NCBI GenBank assembly: GCA_021818875.1
Contig: JAKASW010000006.1
Span: forward strand, 1-40,605
Source: Bacteroidota bacterium
GTDB lineage: Bacteria; Bacteroidota; Ignavibacteria; Kryptoniales; JAKASW01
Direction: 5' to 3'
Length of the DNA: 40,605 nucleotides
Both the position numbers and the translations under genes were made by a program. The notes under the pieces are model-generated. The model made no database searches and was not told where the DNA came from. It saw only the letters and a program-made list of their open reading frames with translations. Of this stretch, positions 29,176-40,000 are shown one piece after another (the first letter of the stretch is position 1; each line of letters opens with the position of its first letter).

Positions 29176-30924
29176 CTACTTGAGGAGGAGCATCTTGCGA
29201 GTCATGATGTTCGATCCTTGTCGTAACGTGTAGAAGTATACACCACTGGCATACTTATCCATGGTGACGTTGTACGTGTATTGGCCCGCTGGTTTGTATC
29301 CTTGAGCTACAACGCGTACCAATTGTCCGAGGACATTATAAATTTTCAGACTCATCACACCAGCTTGGTTCAAAGCAAACTTGATATCCGTTGATGGGTT
29401 AAACGGATTGGGATAGTTCTGGCTTAGAGTGAATTCGGTGGGAACTTGCTTGGCCGGTGTCTCTATGGCGTTGACTTTGCCGGCTTCAAACAATTTCCAT
29501 TGCGCAGGGAACCAGTTCAAGTCACCGATGGCAAATCCATCAGTGCCGGCTGAAGTCAGGGCTTCATTCGAGTAAGACAAGTTTTCAGGAACTGGATAGT
29601 TCTGCTTACTCGCCCAATCGCTGGGTATCTCGCTGAAAATATATGCCGGATTGAGCGTATCCTGAGAGTATAGGAAAGTCCCCGTCGTCTTCTGTGACCA
29701 CCATAAGTCAATCCAATTAACCAGACTGTTCATGGTCGGTGTTACAAGCGTGGAGTTGAAATCCGGATCAATACTGTCGTTGTTAGCCATATACATGAGC
29801 GGCCACGCCTTCTTGTCGGTAAACATGTCCTGCGTAATGCTGTCCATCCAGACAGGCGTCGTAACCAAACCCGGATCATGAGAAGTATCAGTTATCGCGG
29901 TCCAGAGCTTATAGAGGTCGCCATTCCAGTAGTAGACATTGTTCATGATCGTATCCGCCCGGTCTGCTTCGGTTAGGGAATAAGGCGGGGCTGCCAAATC
30001 AGTGAGAGAATCCAACGCAATATCCGCAGGCCTTCTGTCCTTAAGGTTGTAAATATTCCCCTTGTTCATGTAGGCGGAGTCCAGACCGCCGGCAAAATCG
30101 CTGTACCATATGTTGTTGGTAATGACCTCGTGAATTGCTTCTGGTGAATCGAGCGGCGGATCAGCAGTGCAAAAGATTGTGTTGTGGTTGAGTATCAGGT
30201 TTGCGCAATATCCGGCCTCACCCACGATCGACCTCTCGGTGCAGAACAGAGTGTTGTTCACAAAAACAATCGAATCGGATGGGACCTTGGCATTGAACCA
30301 GGCGACCGCCGCTCCGTTCATCTGCGGAGTCTGGATGTTTCTGAATTCACAATTGGTCACGAAGAGGTTGACATACGGCGCATTTATGTTGAACACATGA
30401 AGGGCAGAGTTCGTCATCGAACTGACGACGCAATTATCTACCCTGAGAGTCGAGCTATCCCCGTTGATTCCGACAAACTGAACGGTTTGCATTACTCCGG
30501 TAGGTGCCTTGCCCATGAAGAAAAGGTTCTTGAGAACAACTGTAGATTTCGAACCGTAGCAATTCATTAGAGTGTTCGGAATGTTTCCGTCGATATTGTA
30601 GATAGGAGCGACTACCGGAAGCATTCCCGTTTGGGGGTCAGGCACGCCGACAATAGTGATGTTGTTATACATACGTATGATGTTATCAAAATAGTATATC
30701 GAAGTGTCCTGGTCCGTGCCGCCGAAAAGAACATAGACACGATTTGGATCGGCGCGCTGCCCGGTGGAAGTCGTGTCGCCCATGATGGCTTCACTGAGGT
30801 TCCCAACCGGTTGGGGGTAGACGAACATTGTGTCACCCTTTACCAGTTGCGCATACAAGCCGCCTGGCACAGACACAAGCGATGCTGCTACAATCATGAA
30901 GATAGTGGTTACTGCTAGTTTCAT
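29176..30924 (-). CDS. Secreted right-handed beta-helix-like protein with T9SS type A sorting domain
   Basis: 582 aa; signal peptide; short beta-strand rungs with N-ladders (LFVTNCEFRNI, IVFVNNTLFC, LILNHNTIFC); C-term PTEFTLSQNYPNPFNPSTDIKF...SGVYFYTLRQGSNIMTRKMLLLK. Confidence 0.85.
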   Translation of the reverse strand: MKLAVTTIFMIVAASLVSVPGGLYAQLVKGDTMFVYPQPVGNLSEAIMGDTTSTGQRADPNRVYVLFGGTDQDTSIYYFDNIIRMYNNITIVGVPDPQTGMLPVVAPIYNIDGNIPNTLMNCYGSKSTVVLKNLFFMGKAPTGVMQTVQFVGINGDSSTLRVDNCVVSSMTNSALHVFNINAPYVNLFVTNCEFRNIQTPQMNGAAVAWFNAKVPSDSIVFVNNTLFCTERSIVGEAGYCANLILNHNTIFCTADPPLDSPEAIHEVITNNIWYSDFAGGLDSAYMNKGNIYNLKDRRPADIALDSLTDLAAPPYSLTEADRADTIMNNVYYWNGDLYKLWTAITDTSHDPGLVTTPVWMDSITQDMFTDKKAWPLMYMANNDSIDPDFNSTLVTPTMNSLVNWIDLWWSQKTTGTFLYSQDTLNPAYIFSEIPSDWASKQNYPVPENLSYSNEALTSAGTDGFAIGDLNWFPAQWKLFEAGKVNAIETPAKQVPTEFTLSQNYPNPFNPSTDIKFALNQAGVMSLKIYNVLGQLVRVVAQGYKPAGQYTYNVTMDKYASGVYFYTLRQGSNIMTRKMLLLK

Positions 30925-31059
30925 AATTTGTCTCCTTTTGCTGAATCTTTACTCCGAATGACTCCCCGCCTGAAAAAGAATTTGAAATGACCATAAATCA
31001 AGAATGAAAGATTGGTTGTTGTGTTGATTGCTTTGTCACCACCTCCTTGGAAGGACTGG

Positions 31060-34000
31060 CTACTGCAGACTCCAACGAACTCCTAAGTCGGCAGTTAGAC
31101 CGTAAGTATCCTGGGATGATGGGAATCCGTTTCCGGGGTCTATATATGTATCACTGGCATTGTTGAGATCGTTCAGGTCTAGGAATACTGAAAGGCCCGG
31201 CAACGGCAATAATTGCCTCGCAGCAAAATCCCATCTGACATATCTCTGCTTGTACGTGCGGAGTTCCGGCCAGAAGTTGGGTCCTGTGAAGATGTTCGCC
31301 TGATCAATTAACGAAATGCGGGCCGAAAAACCATTGTAGTCATAACCAAATGAAAGGTTAACTATGTCGTTAGGCTGATCAACCAGTCTGTCGGTATAAA
31401 AAGTGTCGACAACCACCGGGGCGTAGAACGGGGGCGGCCCTCTCCGCTGAAGCGAATATGGATACTTCGCACCTGAGAAGATGTGAGTGTAGTTTATGTC
31501 AAACACAAGGCCGCTTAACGGACCAGGCAAATACCAGAAGTGAGTCGCCCATTCTACTTCTGTCCCCCAGACGTTCACTCTATAAGGGTCGTTGATGGCC
31601 GTGCTGAGAGCATACCCCCGCGTATTGGCGGGGAGGCCAGGATATAGTGAAGGATTACTGATATAGGTGGCCTGTGAAAAAATCAGGTTGTCGATCTGTT
31701 TAAGGAACGGATTTATTTCAACCAGGCCGATGGCGTTGCTGTGAAAAGCTATCGCGAGGTCGTAGTTTTGAGCTCTCGCAGGCTGCAACGCATAATTGTT
31801 CCATGTCACCAAGCCTGCACCATTTGTGTTTACGTCGATAATCGGGATGATCTCGCCGTAGTCCGGATAAGTGATCGTGTTGTAGTAGGCAGCGTGTAAG
31901 TCAAGCCATGAAAGAGGCCTATAGGTAAGATCAACATCAGGGAGCCAATAGCCATGATACTGGTCGACGGTGGTATCTGTATGAGGGAGAGGCTCAGGGT
32001 AAGTATTTGGCGCAGCGGCATCATAATAGTGGCTTGCTCTGTATGATGTTTCAAGGCCCTGGTACCTTACGCCGGGTACAAGGCTAATATCTGGACCAAT
32101 GTTCAAGGTTCCCATGATGTACCCCGCGCTTCTATACTCGTTTCCATGGTAATCGCTTGCGCCGGAAGCATATTCGGAGGGACTGTAATAGGGATTAGCA
32201 CTTTTGTATTTGTTCTGTACATAAGTCATTACCGATTGTATTGCGTGAGCTATCATACCGACATTGGCGGCCGGACCCATCGGATAATTCCCGTTAAGGA
32301 AATGTCCGTAATTATACCCGGGCGACTCAAATGGTGTGAGTGGAATATCTTCTATCCCGTTGTCCGGAATATTATAAGGCGGCTGCGTCATCCATGGGAA
32401 AGCCTGTAGAACAGCTACGCGGTCATCCACGTCTACAGCACTGTAGAATGATCCTCCTCCTTGACTGTAATTATAATACCGATACGTGTTTTCGTATGAG
32501 CCACCGAATTTTACGTTTCCTGATAACAGGCTGGAAAGAGAAAAGTCCTTCTGAAAATCGATCGAGCCTGTGAGGTCCCTTTGCTTGAGATAGCTGTCGC
32601 TGACGCTAAATCCGTTCCAGAGCAAATTGCCGGGATTGATATATGGCTGTATCTGTTGAGCTACCTGCACAGGACTCAAACTCGTCGAAATACCACTTAC
32701 TCCGGCAGCGCCCTGCAGAAAATCCATACTCCATGAACCTGGGTTAATATTTTGGGAGAACGAATTGGAAATCTTCGCATCCATATCGAATGAAAGAATA
32801 TTATACCTGAAATCCAGGAGACTGGTAACGACATCCAATCTGTTTGGTGCATACCCTACTCCGTAGCTTAGACTGTTCCCGGCTGGGCTGTAATTTTGGC
32901 TTAGACTTTGTGTCTTTGTATGCCCTCGACTGAAAAAACTCATCAGGTCGATTTTGCCCCTTGGAAGTCTATAATCCAGAATGACGCTCGCATCATATCG
33001 CATCCTGTTCCTCGGGCTGAACGTAGTAGTCATGCTGCTGAACAGTAACCTGTTAGGAACACCGAAGTTTCTTGTTGCGAGATTGTACCCGGCACTTAGA
33101 TTGTCCCCGGCCAGGTTTACTCTTTCGACGACTCCTTCGACAAGGACTCCCAAGCGATTGTTGAGAAATCTGTCTCCGATGTTCGCAGTAAACTTATAGG
33201 GATTGTAAGCGGAGGTTAGCTCTTTGTACCCTCCTTGCAATGATAAGTCAACTTCGGGTGCACCGGAGGGAGACCGCCTTGCTTCAGGCAATTGGAAATT
33301 TACCACACCGCCGAGGACAGCCGCATCCATATTGGGAGTTACCGTGTTGTAAAGGGTAATTCCATTCAGCATGCTTGACGATATCATGCTGAGATCCACA
33401 CTTCGATTCCCTGAGTTAGTCGCCGCCATCCGCACGCCATCAATCTCAACCTCGTTGTATTTCGGTTGGAGTCCCCGAATCGCCACTTGATAGCCTTCGC
33501 CTCCTGATCTCAATACGTAAACACCAGGAAGCCTCCCTACAGACTCTGCGGCGTTGGCATCCGGCAACTCCTGTATCCTCGCGGCGGATACCACGTTGAC
33601 TATATTCTGCGATGTCAACTGCTGATTTATCGCTGCGTTCTGCCCACTTGCCTGTGCAGTGACTACCACCTCCTTCCCCCTCAAACCTACTGCCTCAAGC
33701 CTCACGTCCACGGTGATATTCGAACCACTCGTTACCGTCACCTTCTCTTCCCGACTATCATAACCCACGTAACTTGTCCGAACTGTATATGACCCCGCGG
33801 GAATACCTGTTATCGAATACCTTCCCTCTAGATCGGTCGACGCTCCCAGGCTTGTCCCCTTCAATAGCACGGTTGCACCAGGAAGAGCACTCCCGGTCTT
33901 GGCATCCCTAACCCGGCCATGGATCTTACCCGAGCCTTGTGGATCGTTGATCCTCTCGTGCGATGACGCACTCGATCCGTCCTTCTCATTTGAAGCGATC

Positions 34001-34125
34001 GCGACCTGATGCCTGGAGTTGTCCACCGCTGGCTCAAATCTTTTTTCCTGTGCACGGGCAGTGACTTCGAAAAGAAAAATCAAAATGAGGCTCAATAGAG
34101 TATAATAGGTTTTCACATAGACCAC
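31060..34125 (-). CDS. TonB-dependent receptor with N-terminal CarboxypepD_reg-like domain
   Basis: 1021 aa; GKIHGRVRDAKTGSALPGATVLLKGTSLGASTDLEGRYSI..., plug PDANAAESVGRLPGVYVLRSGGEGYQVAIRGLQPKYNEVEIDGVRM, C-terminal barrel ending GVRWSLQ. Confidence 0.93.
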   Translation of the reverse strand: MVYVKTYYTLLSLILIFLFEVTARAQEKRFEPAVDNSRHQVAIASNEKDGSSASSHERINDPQGSGKIHGRVRDAKTGSALPGATVLLKGTSLGASTDLEGRYSITGIPAGSYTVRTSYVGYDSREEKVTVTSGSNITVDVRLEAVGLRGKEVVVTAQASGQNAAINQQLTSQNIVNVVSAARIQELPDANAAESVGRLPGVYVLRSGGEGYQVAIRGLQPKYNEVEIDGVRMAATNSGNRSVDLSMISSSMLNGITLYNTVTPNMDAAVLGGVVNFQLPEARRSPSGAPEVDLSLQGGYKELTSAYNPYKFTANIGDRFLNNRLGVLVEGVVERVNLAGDNLSAGYNLATRNFGVPNRLLFSSMTTTFSPRNRMRYDASVILDYRLPRGKIDLMSFFSRGHTKTQSLSQNYSPAGNSLSYGVGYAPNRLDVVTSLLDFRYNILSFDMDAKISNSFSQNINPGSWSMDFLQGAAGVSGISTSLSPVQVAQQIQPYINPGNLLWNGFSVSDSYLKQRDLTGSIDFQKDFSLSSLLSGNVKFGGSYENTYRYYNYSQGGGSFYSAVDVDDRVAVLQAFPWMTQPPYNIPDNGIEDIPLTPFESPGYNYGHFLNGNYPMGPAANVGMIAHAIQSVMTYVQNKYKSANPYYSPSEYASGASDYHGNEYRSAGYIMGTLNIGPDISLVPGVRYQGLETSYRASHYYDAAAPNTYPEPLPHTDTTVDQYHGYWLPDVDLTYRPLSWLDLHAAYYNTITYPDYGEIIPIIDVNTNGAGLVTWNNYALQPARAQNYDLAIAFHSNAIGLVEINPFLKQIDNLIFSQATYISNPSLYPGLPANTRGYALSTAINDPYRVNVWGTEVEWATHFWYLPGPLSGLVFDINYTHIFSGAKYPYSLQRRGPPPFYAPVVVDTFYTDRLVDQPNDIVNLSFGYDYNGFSARISLIDQANIFTGPNFWPELRTYKQRYVRWDFAARQLLPLPGLSVFLDLNDLNNASDTYIDPGNGFPSSQDTYGLTADLGVRWSLQ

Positions 34126-34315
34126 CTTCTTTTAAAGTAAGCTGATAAATGCCATTCCAACTTTTCCTCTGAGAACTGGAGTAGTTCATTACTTGTGTTG
34201 AGTGCTTTCATGCCGAAAGTTTCCCTCCAGGTTAAATTTCCTTTGACTTGAGGAATGGAGCAGACTCTCTTCAGCCCCAAGACCCAACCCGGCACACTCG
34301 AAACCAAGAGAGTCT

Positions 34316-34378
34316 CCCGCGGATGACACAGACTTTCGCTGATGATTTTAATCTGTGGAGATCAGCGAGATCTGCGGG
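34316..34378. repeat. Imperfect inverted repeat, cccgcggatgacacagactttcgctgat / atcagcgagatctgcggg
   Basis: Arms 34316-34343 and 34361-34378 in the non-coding gap between two genes; resembles dispersed intergenic repeats of Bacteroidota-like genomes. Confidence 0.5.
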
Positions 34379-34450
34379 TAGCAGAAGTCTCTGCTTTTAA
34401 TGCCCAAAACCTTGCAGCCAAGAGATCTAATGAGGGAAAGAAAAGTGTCC

Positions 34451-36688
34451 TTATTTGAGGAGAATCATCTTGTGAATCGACATGAAGTTGTCGGTTCTCA
34501 AGATATAAAAGTAGACTCCACTGGCAAAATGGTCTCCGTTGAAGTTTGCTTCGTGGTAACCAGCTCTCTGATGCTCGTCGACAAGTGTTGCGACTTCCTG
34601 GCCGAGAACATTATAGATCTTCAGCGTCACCATCTGAGCTTTTGGTAGAGCGTACTTGATGAGCGTGGAGGGATTGAAAGGATTAGGATAATTTTGAAAC
34701 AACCGAAAAGCTCCCGGGATCTCTCCGGCTCCATTTGGGCTTACAATCGCCGATGCCGGCTGGTAGTACCGAAAAGCTGTGTAAGGATCTATGACCTTTA
34801 CGTGCAGGTTAGGGTAGTCCTTGTTTAGCAGTGCAACGCCACTTGCGAGCGTCGCTGGATTTGCAAGTACCGTACGGACAAACATCACATATCCGGTTCC
34901 TAGCCCTTTGAATAGAGTGTACAGCGATTGTTCAACCTGAGTAGGATTTGCCGGAGTTGGAGTGCCAAGATCATGAACCGTCACAAACGGTACATTATTA
35001 ACGAGCAACTGCGCTCCCTGAGTATTAACTCCTACTCCGTTAGTTGCAAACATTGTATAATCCGTCTCCAACGACTGAGGAAGACTACTGGAGTAACCCG
35101 TAATTACAAAACCTGCGATGCTAAGATCAAATTGTTTGAAGAGCCTCTGTGCGTAGTTTACCCAGTACGGGATGTATTGCGAGGGAAGCTCGATGGAGTT
35201 CAGATAACCTGTCCCGTTATCTGCAGAAACAAAATAATCATTCTTCGTCGCCGTTTCATAATAGTAGTCGAATGCCTGCGGGATCCTCGTAGAGAGATCG
35301 GGATCCAGTCCCCATGCGAGAGGGATTGTGCCACGACCGCTGCTGTTCCACAAATTGGGGAGCCTGCTTGATACCCACGGCGAACTATCGTAGTCCCCCA
35401 TATAGAAACAGACATAGTTCGTATCGGGACTATAAGTGCTTCTACTTAGCCCCTGGTCGTTGTTCTGCTTAAGGTTCGGGTCCAATGGGACATGCTGATA
35501 AAGGGAAGCGTTGGCGAGTCCTACATCGAGGGCATCGAGCTGGGCAAAATACGATGAGAACAGATTAACGGTGTTCCACTCCTGATGGACCGCATCCGCT
35601 TGCGTACCATTTGTATATTTGAAATGCCATGGCACAAAGCCACCGGCCGTTATTATAGATGTATCTGCCTCAGCCCTTAGAGCCGCGAGGACTTTTTGGA
35701 AAGTCTGATAATCAGTGCCCAGCGGCTGAGTGGGATCATCGTTCGGAATCCGTGTATCGGGGCACAGATCGACAAAGAACCCCTTGTTTGCAATATAGTA
35801 ATCGGCATTTATCAACATGCGCCAAAACAGACTGTCCGAATATACGACCTGATCGTTCTGTCCCCTAAGCGGCGACCAGGCATCTACGGCATACACAACA
35901 CATGTGGGGTTCACCAAGCCGGTATTTATGTACTTGTCAATTGCCCAGAGATAGGCATCGCATTTCTTGCTTCCAGATGTTGGGATGTTGGTCCCCGGTA
36001 TAGTTGCGTAACTCCCTGCGAACTCCGATGCAAGATCTATCGTGGGAAGATTCCCCAGATATTTTACCAGCATCGAGTCGAGCTCACCCCCCCTCACGGC
36101 GGGGAGATAATCATCCACCCCGCAGATGGTGGATGCAACATTTGAAGTCGCCGGAATGCTGTCGGTCCAGAGTACGACGCCCTTTATCTTATCCTTGAAA
36201 CGAGATAGCAAATCAGTGTAGAAGCTGTCCGTAGACGGATTAATCCAAATTTTTGTGTAACCGGACAAATAATTTCCCGGCTGAGATAGATAATTCAACC
36301 AGAACTGGTCGGGGTTGAAGTTGGGAGTTACCGGATGGTCTCCATGGTACATGTAGAATATTTTATTCCCCACCGAGTCCCTGTTTACAATTCCCTGAAG
36401 TACAGCGGCCATCTTCAAGAAATCATATCCATAAGCAGTGACATATTCTCCATAGTTGGTGTAAAAGGCGGGAGTATTCTGAAAACAACTATCGACATTG
36501 AAGACATAAAGTGTATCCTGCGCGAAGACCGTGGAAGATTGGGTAAACATGAAAGCGATAACGATCAGGATCTTCACAAAAGAAATTTCTGAAGAACTCT
36601 TTTTCAACAACTTAACAATATTAGAAAGTACGGCCGTGCTCACATCATTGAACCTTTCTTGAGAGTAACATTTTCGCACCGAGGCCAA
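34451..36688 (-). CDS. GxGYxYP-family putative glycoside hydrolase-like protein with T9SS sorting domain
   Basis: 745-aa ORF; true start probably GTG near 36577 (VKILIVIAFMFTQSSTVFAQ signal peptide). MGDYDSSPWVSSRLPNLWNSSGRGTIPLAWGLDPDLSTRIPQAFDYYYETATKNDYFVSADNGTGYLNS; C-term RLFQNYPNPFNPSTLIKYALP. Confidence 0.8.
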   Translation of the reverse strand: MASVRKCYSQERFNDVSTAVLSNIVKLLKKSSSEISFVKILIVIAFMFTQSSTVFAQDTLYVFNVDSCFQNTPAFYTNYGEYVTAYGYDFLKMAAVLQGIVNRDSVGNKIFYMYHGDHPVTPNFNPDQFWLNYLSQPGNYLSGYTKIWINPSTDSFYTDLLSRFKDKIKGVVLWTDSIPATSNVASTICGVDDYLPAVRGGELDSMLVKYLGNLPTIDLASEFAGSYATIPGTNIPTSGSKKCDAYLWAIDKYINTGLVNPTCVVYAVDAWSPLRGQNDQVVYSDSLFWRMLINADYYIANKGFFVDLCPDTRIPNDDPTQPLGTDYQTFQKVLAALRAEADTSIITAGGFVPWHFKYTNGTQADAVHQEWNTVNLFSSYFAQLDALDVGLANASLYQHVPLDPNLKQNNDQGLSRSTYSPDTNYVCFYMGDYDSSPWVSSRLPNLWNSSGRGTIPLAWGLDPDLSTRIPQAFDYYYETATKNDYFVSADNGTGYLNSIELPSQYIPYWVNYAQRLFKQFDLSIAGFVITGYSSSLPQSLETDYTMFATNGVGVNTQGAQLLVNNVPFVTVHDLGTPTPANPTQVEQSLYTLFKGLGTGYVMFVRTVLANPATLASGVALLNKDYPNLHVKVIDPYTAFRYYQPASAIVSPNGAGEIPGAFRLFQNYPNPFNPSTLIKYALPKAQMVTLKIYNVLGQEVATLVDEHQRAGYHEANFNGDHFASGVYFYILRTDNFMSIHKMILLK

Positions 36689-36729
36689 TGAACACTCCTC
36701 GATGCAAGCGTGATGGTATCGTTCCGCCG

Positions 36730-36783
36730 TGCCAGCCCCGTGTCAGGCACCGGGGTAAACTCGCTGGCATCCAGCTTCTGGAT
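36730..36783. repeat. Nested inverted repeats (REP/MITE-like dispersed element candidate)
   Basis: tgccag (36730-36735) / ctggca (36764-36769) enclosing ccccgtgtcaggcaccgggg, followed by palindrome atccag-ctt-ctggat (36769-36783). Confidence 0.55.
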
Positions 36784-37000
36784 TCCGGCTTGAAACCTAC
36801 CGGGACATGTTTCGCTGCAATGACGCCGCAGGCGGCGGCGAATATAACTCTGAGTGATTACCAAAAGATCGACAATGCTTGCCTTCATCCGCATTCGCAG
36901 GATATGCGTACATCCACAAGTCAGGCTCGCCATACGCTGATAATCCTACAGTCTCATCATAAAGACTACGCGCCTACTAAACGGGTCAGGTCATATTTGA

Positions 37001-37035
37001 AACAAAAGGGGGACAGGCAGGATTCCCCGTCCCCC
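37001..37035 (-). terminator. Rho-independent terminator for the large T9SS repeat protein
   Basis: Minus strand immediately after the stop: GGGGGAC-ggggaatcctgcct-GTCCCCC then TTTTGTTT. Confidence 0.75.
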
Positions 37036-37047
37036 GTTGATTTGGGA

Positions 37048-40000
37048 CTATTTAAGGAAGAGCATCTTGCGGGTCGCGGCGAAATTTCCTGCTCTGATGA
37101 CATAGAAGTAAATACCGCTTGCAAAACGATCTGCGTTGAAGTTCACGACGTGGTACCCGGCACTTTGCGGCTCGCTCACGAGGGAAGCGACTTTCTGGCC
37201 CAGGACGTTGTACACATTCAGTTGTACATACTCGACCTTCGGAAGAGCATACTGGATAACCGTAGTTGGATTGAAAGGATTTGGATAGTTTTGAGAGAGC
37301 GTGAATTCTCTCGGAATTTCGTTAGGCTCGCCAACGATCGCATCTAACCCGGTACCCGTAGTGAACGCTACGGGCTTAGCATAACCGCTGGTCCCCACAG
37401 TGCTCGTGGCACTCACATGCCAGTAATACTTCGTTGATGTACTGAGTGGAACAGACAGATGCAAAGACGTATCCGGAGCCGTCACAGTGGTGTCAAAAAC
37501 AACATCCTGTATCTTGAACGCAGTGGCCGAGTCGCCAGATGTGTAGACGGAAGAATCGGTGGCAACCTGAAATTCGTACTTAGTGGCTCCCGTCACCGGA
37601 CTCCACTCGAAAGTCGCCAAACGTGGCACGCTGGTCGTGTTCGTCGCCGGCGAGACAAGAGTGGGCACTGCAGGTAACGCTGATGTACTTCCGAGCACGA
37701 AATCATGAAACGAAGTGAACCCATTTCCGGTCACTGTGCCGGCGCTCAAGGTACCTGTCGTGCCGCCGGAATTATTCGCGGATGTCCATGCTCCACCATG
37801 AGTGCCCTCTACCACAGTAACTTCAGTCAGATTGTTTACGGAATCGTCCTGTCCCCATGAAAGGGTTACATCACCTGTCAATGCTTTGATCCCGGCAGCG
37901 GGTGTAATCGTGAAGTACCTTGTTTTCGAAATGCTCTCGACACCGGCGGGAAGGATCGAGCCTCCGGGATTAGCATCAGTCTGCAAGGCGGTTATGGTAC
38001 CCGATCCCGTTATTGCAGTCGCGTTCAGTGTCAGGGGACGGTATGCTGTGGCGGATCCGATTGGGAAAGTCTGGGAGCCCGTTGTCGAATAGGTCAATGC
38101 CAAAGGACCATCAACGTAGCTGGAGTCACTCGCTCCAGAAATATTTCCAGTGCCACTCAGCATCAAAATATTCGTCGTGTCTGTAGATACCTTACCGTTT
38201 GTCAGTGTAAGGGTTGTATTGTTGTTGAAAGTTCTGGGCGCACCGAGGACTACACCCGCCGCATTGTTGATTGCCACATCGAGCGTCAAATATGTGAACC
38301 CGAAAGTGCTATCAGTTCCCGACCAACTTTGAGAACTTGAACCATCAAGATTAATTGTCAACGACCCGCTTGTGGCGCTGTTCGTCATTATAATACCGCC
38401 GTCCTGAATCACGTTCCCTTTGAGATTAATGATCCCGGTTCCGTACGGCTTGGTGTTTGACTGAGTCCCGTATAACAACTGGCTGCCGCTTCCTATTACC
38501 AGGTTCCCATTAATATTATAAGTCGCAGTTCCGGTAAATGTACCCTGATTCGCAAAGAGACTCAACTTATTAACAGGGTAGTTGCCCGAAAGAACTACAT
38601 TGCCTCCGATATTCCAGGTGCAACTCGCAGTAACCATATTGCTCGCCGCGTTAACAGGGTCGGAGACAGCTACGATCGATGCCAATTTAGTAGTCAGGTT
38701 CACATTACCCTTGACTGTAATTGTTCGCTGCACGCTGGAATCAGCTACATCAACACCTCTGACAACATTATTTCCACTGGTCCCCGCTCCATTTACCGTT
38801 AAGTCGCCGTTCACAGTTAGGTTTCCGTTAACCGCCCCACTAAGCGGACCGGTCGCTACTGTAGAATAGGTTAAGTTACCATAGGGGTATGCCGCACTGA
38901 TCGGAGAAGGTCCATCGTAAACAACAGTACTAGTTGTTGCAGCAGACCATGAGGCCGCAGGCATGGTTCCACTATTTGTTTTCATAGTAACGAGCACTGC
39001 GCCGGCGTCCAAGGTCAAGCTTGCGCAAGTATCTCCATTCGCGCAGGTCACTGAGTCAGCTCCTAAGATCTCTACGTTGTCGGAACTTGTTGGGACGACG
39101 CTTCCCTGCCATGTCGACGTCGAGCTCCAAGCACCGCCACCGGTACCGTTGCTCTTTACGACAGGAGACGCAAACCCGAGGACAAAATCGTTAAATGAAG
39201 TGAAGCCATTTCCGGTCACTGTGCCAGCACTCAAGGTGCCCGTCGTGCCGCCGGAATTGTCTGCGGTTGTCCATGCTCCACCATGCGTTCCTTCTACCAC
39301 CGTGACACCGCTTAAATCGTTAACAGCATCATCTGATCCCCAGGAAAGGGTCACATTACCTGTCAATGCCGTAATTCCCGCGGCGGGTTTTACTGTGAAG
39401 TATCTCACTTTCGAGATGCTCTCGACACCGGCAGGGAGACTTGTGCTTCCCGGATTGGCATCGGTCTGCATAGCAGTTATAGTACCCGACCCTGCTATCG
39501 CAGTAGCATTTAATGTCAACGGACGATAAGCTGTCGCGGATCCGATTGGAAAAATCTGTGAGCCCGTATCCGAATACGTCAATGCCAGCGGACCATCAAC
39601 ATAGCTCGAAGCGGTGGCTCCAGAAATACTGCCTGTCCCGCTTACTGTCAAGATATTCGTCGTGTCTGTCGATAGCTTTCCTTTTGTCAGCATAAGGCTT
39701 GTGTTATTGTTGAAAACTATCGGTGCATCTAAGATTACACCAGCCGCATTGTTGATTCCAACATTAAGTTTCAAAGACGATATCGCAAATCCAGCTCCCC
39801 CGGACCAACCCTGAGAGGTTGAACCCACAAAATTCACTTGTAACGATCCTGTTTTCTCTGACGGGATAGAAATCGGGCCATCCTGCACAAAGTTTCCTTT
39901 GAGATTGATAATCCCTGTTGATAGATTCGCGTTTGCTTGACTACCGAACAAAATGGTGCTGCTGTTTCCTATGTTTAGGTCTCCACTTATGTTAAAGGTA

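Noticed and set aside
34113-34307. 64-aa minus ORF upstream of the TonB receptor
   Set aside because: Overlaps the receptor start by a few codons and has no recognisable features; probably leader region.
36640-36933. 97-aa minus ORF (…RRRLRRHCSETCPGRFQAGIQKLDASEF…)
   Set aside because: Coincides with the REP/MITE-like repeat; spurious translation of palindromes.
38963-39529. 188-aa plus-strand ORF (and many other plus-strand ORFs listed)
   Set aside because: Antisense to strongly supported minus-strand genes; composition looks like shadow translation of repeats with no recognisable domain.
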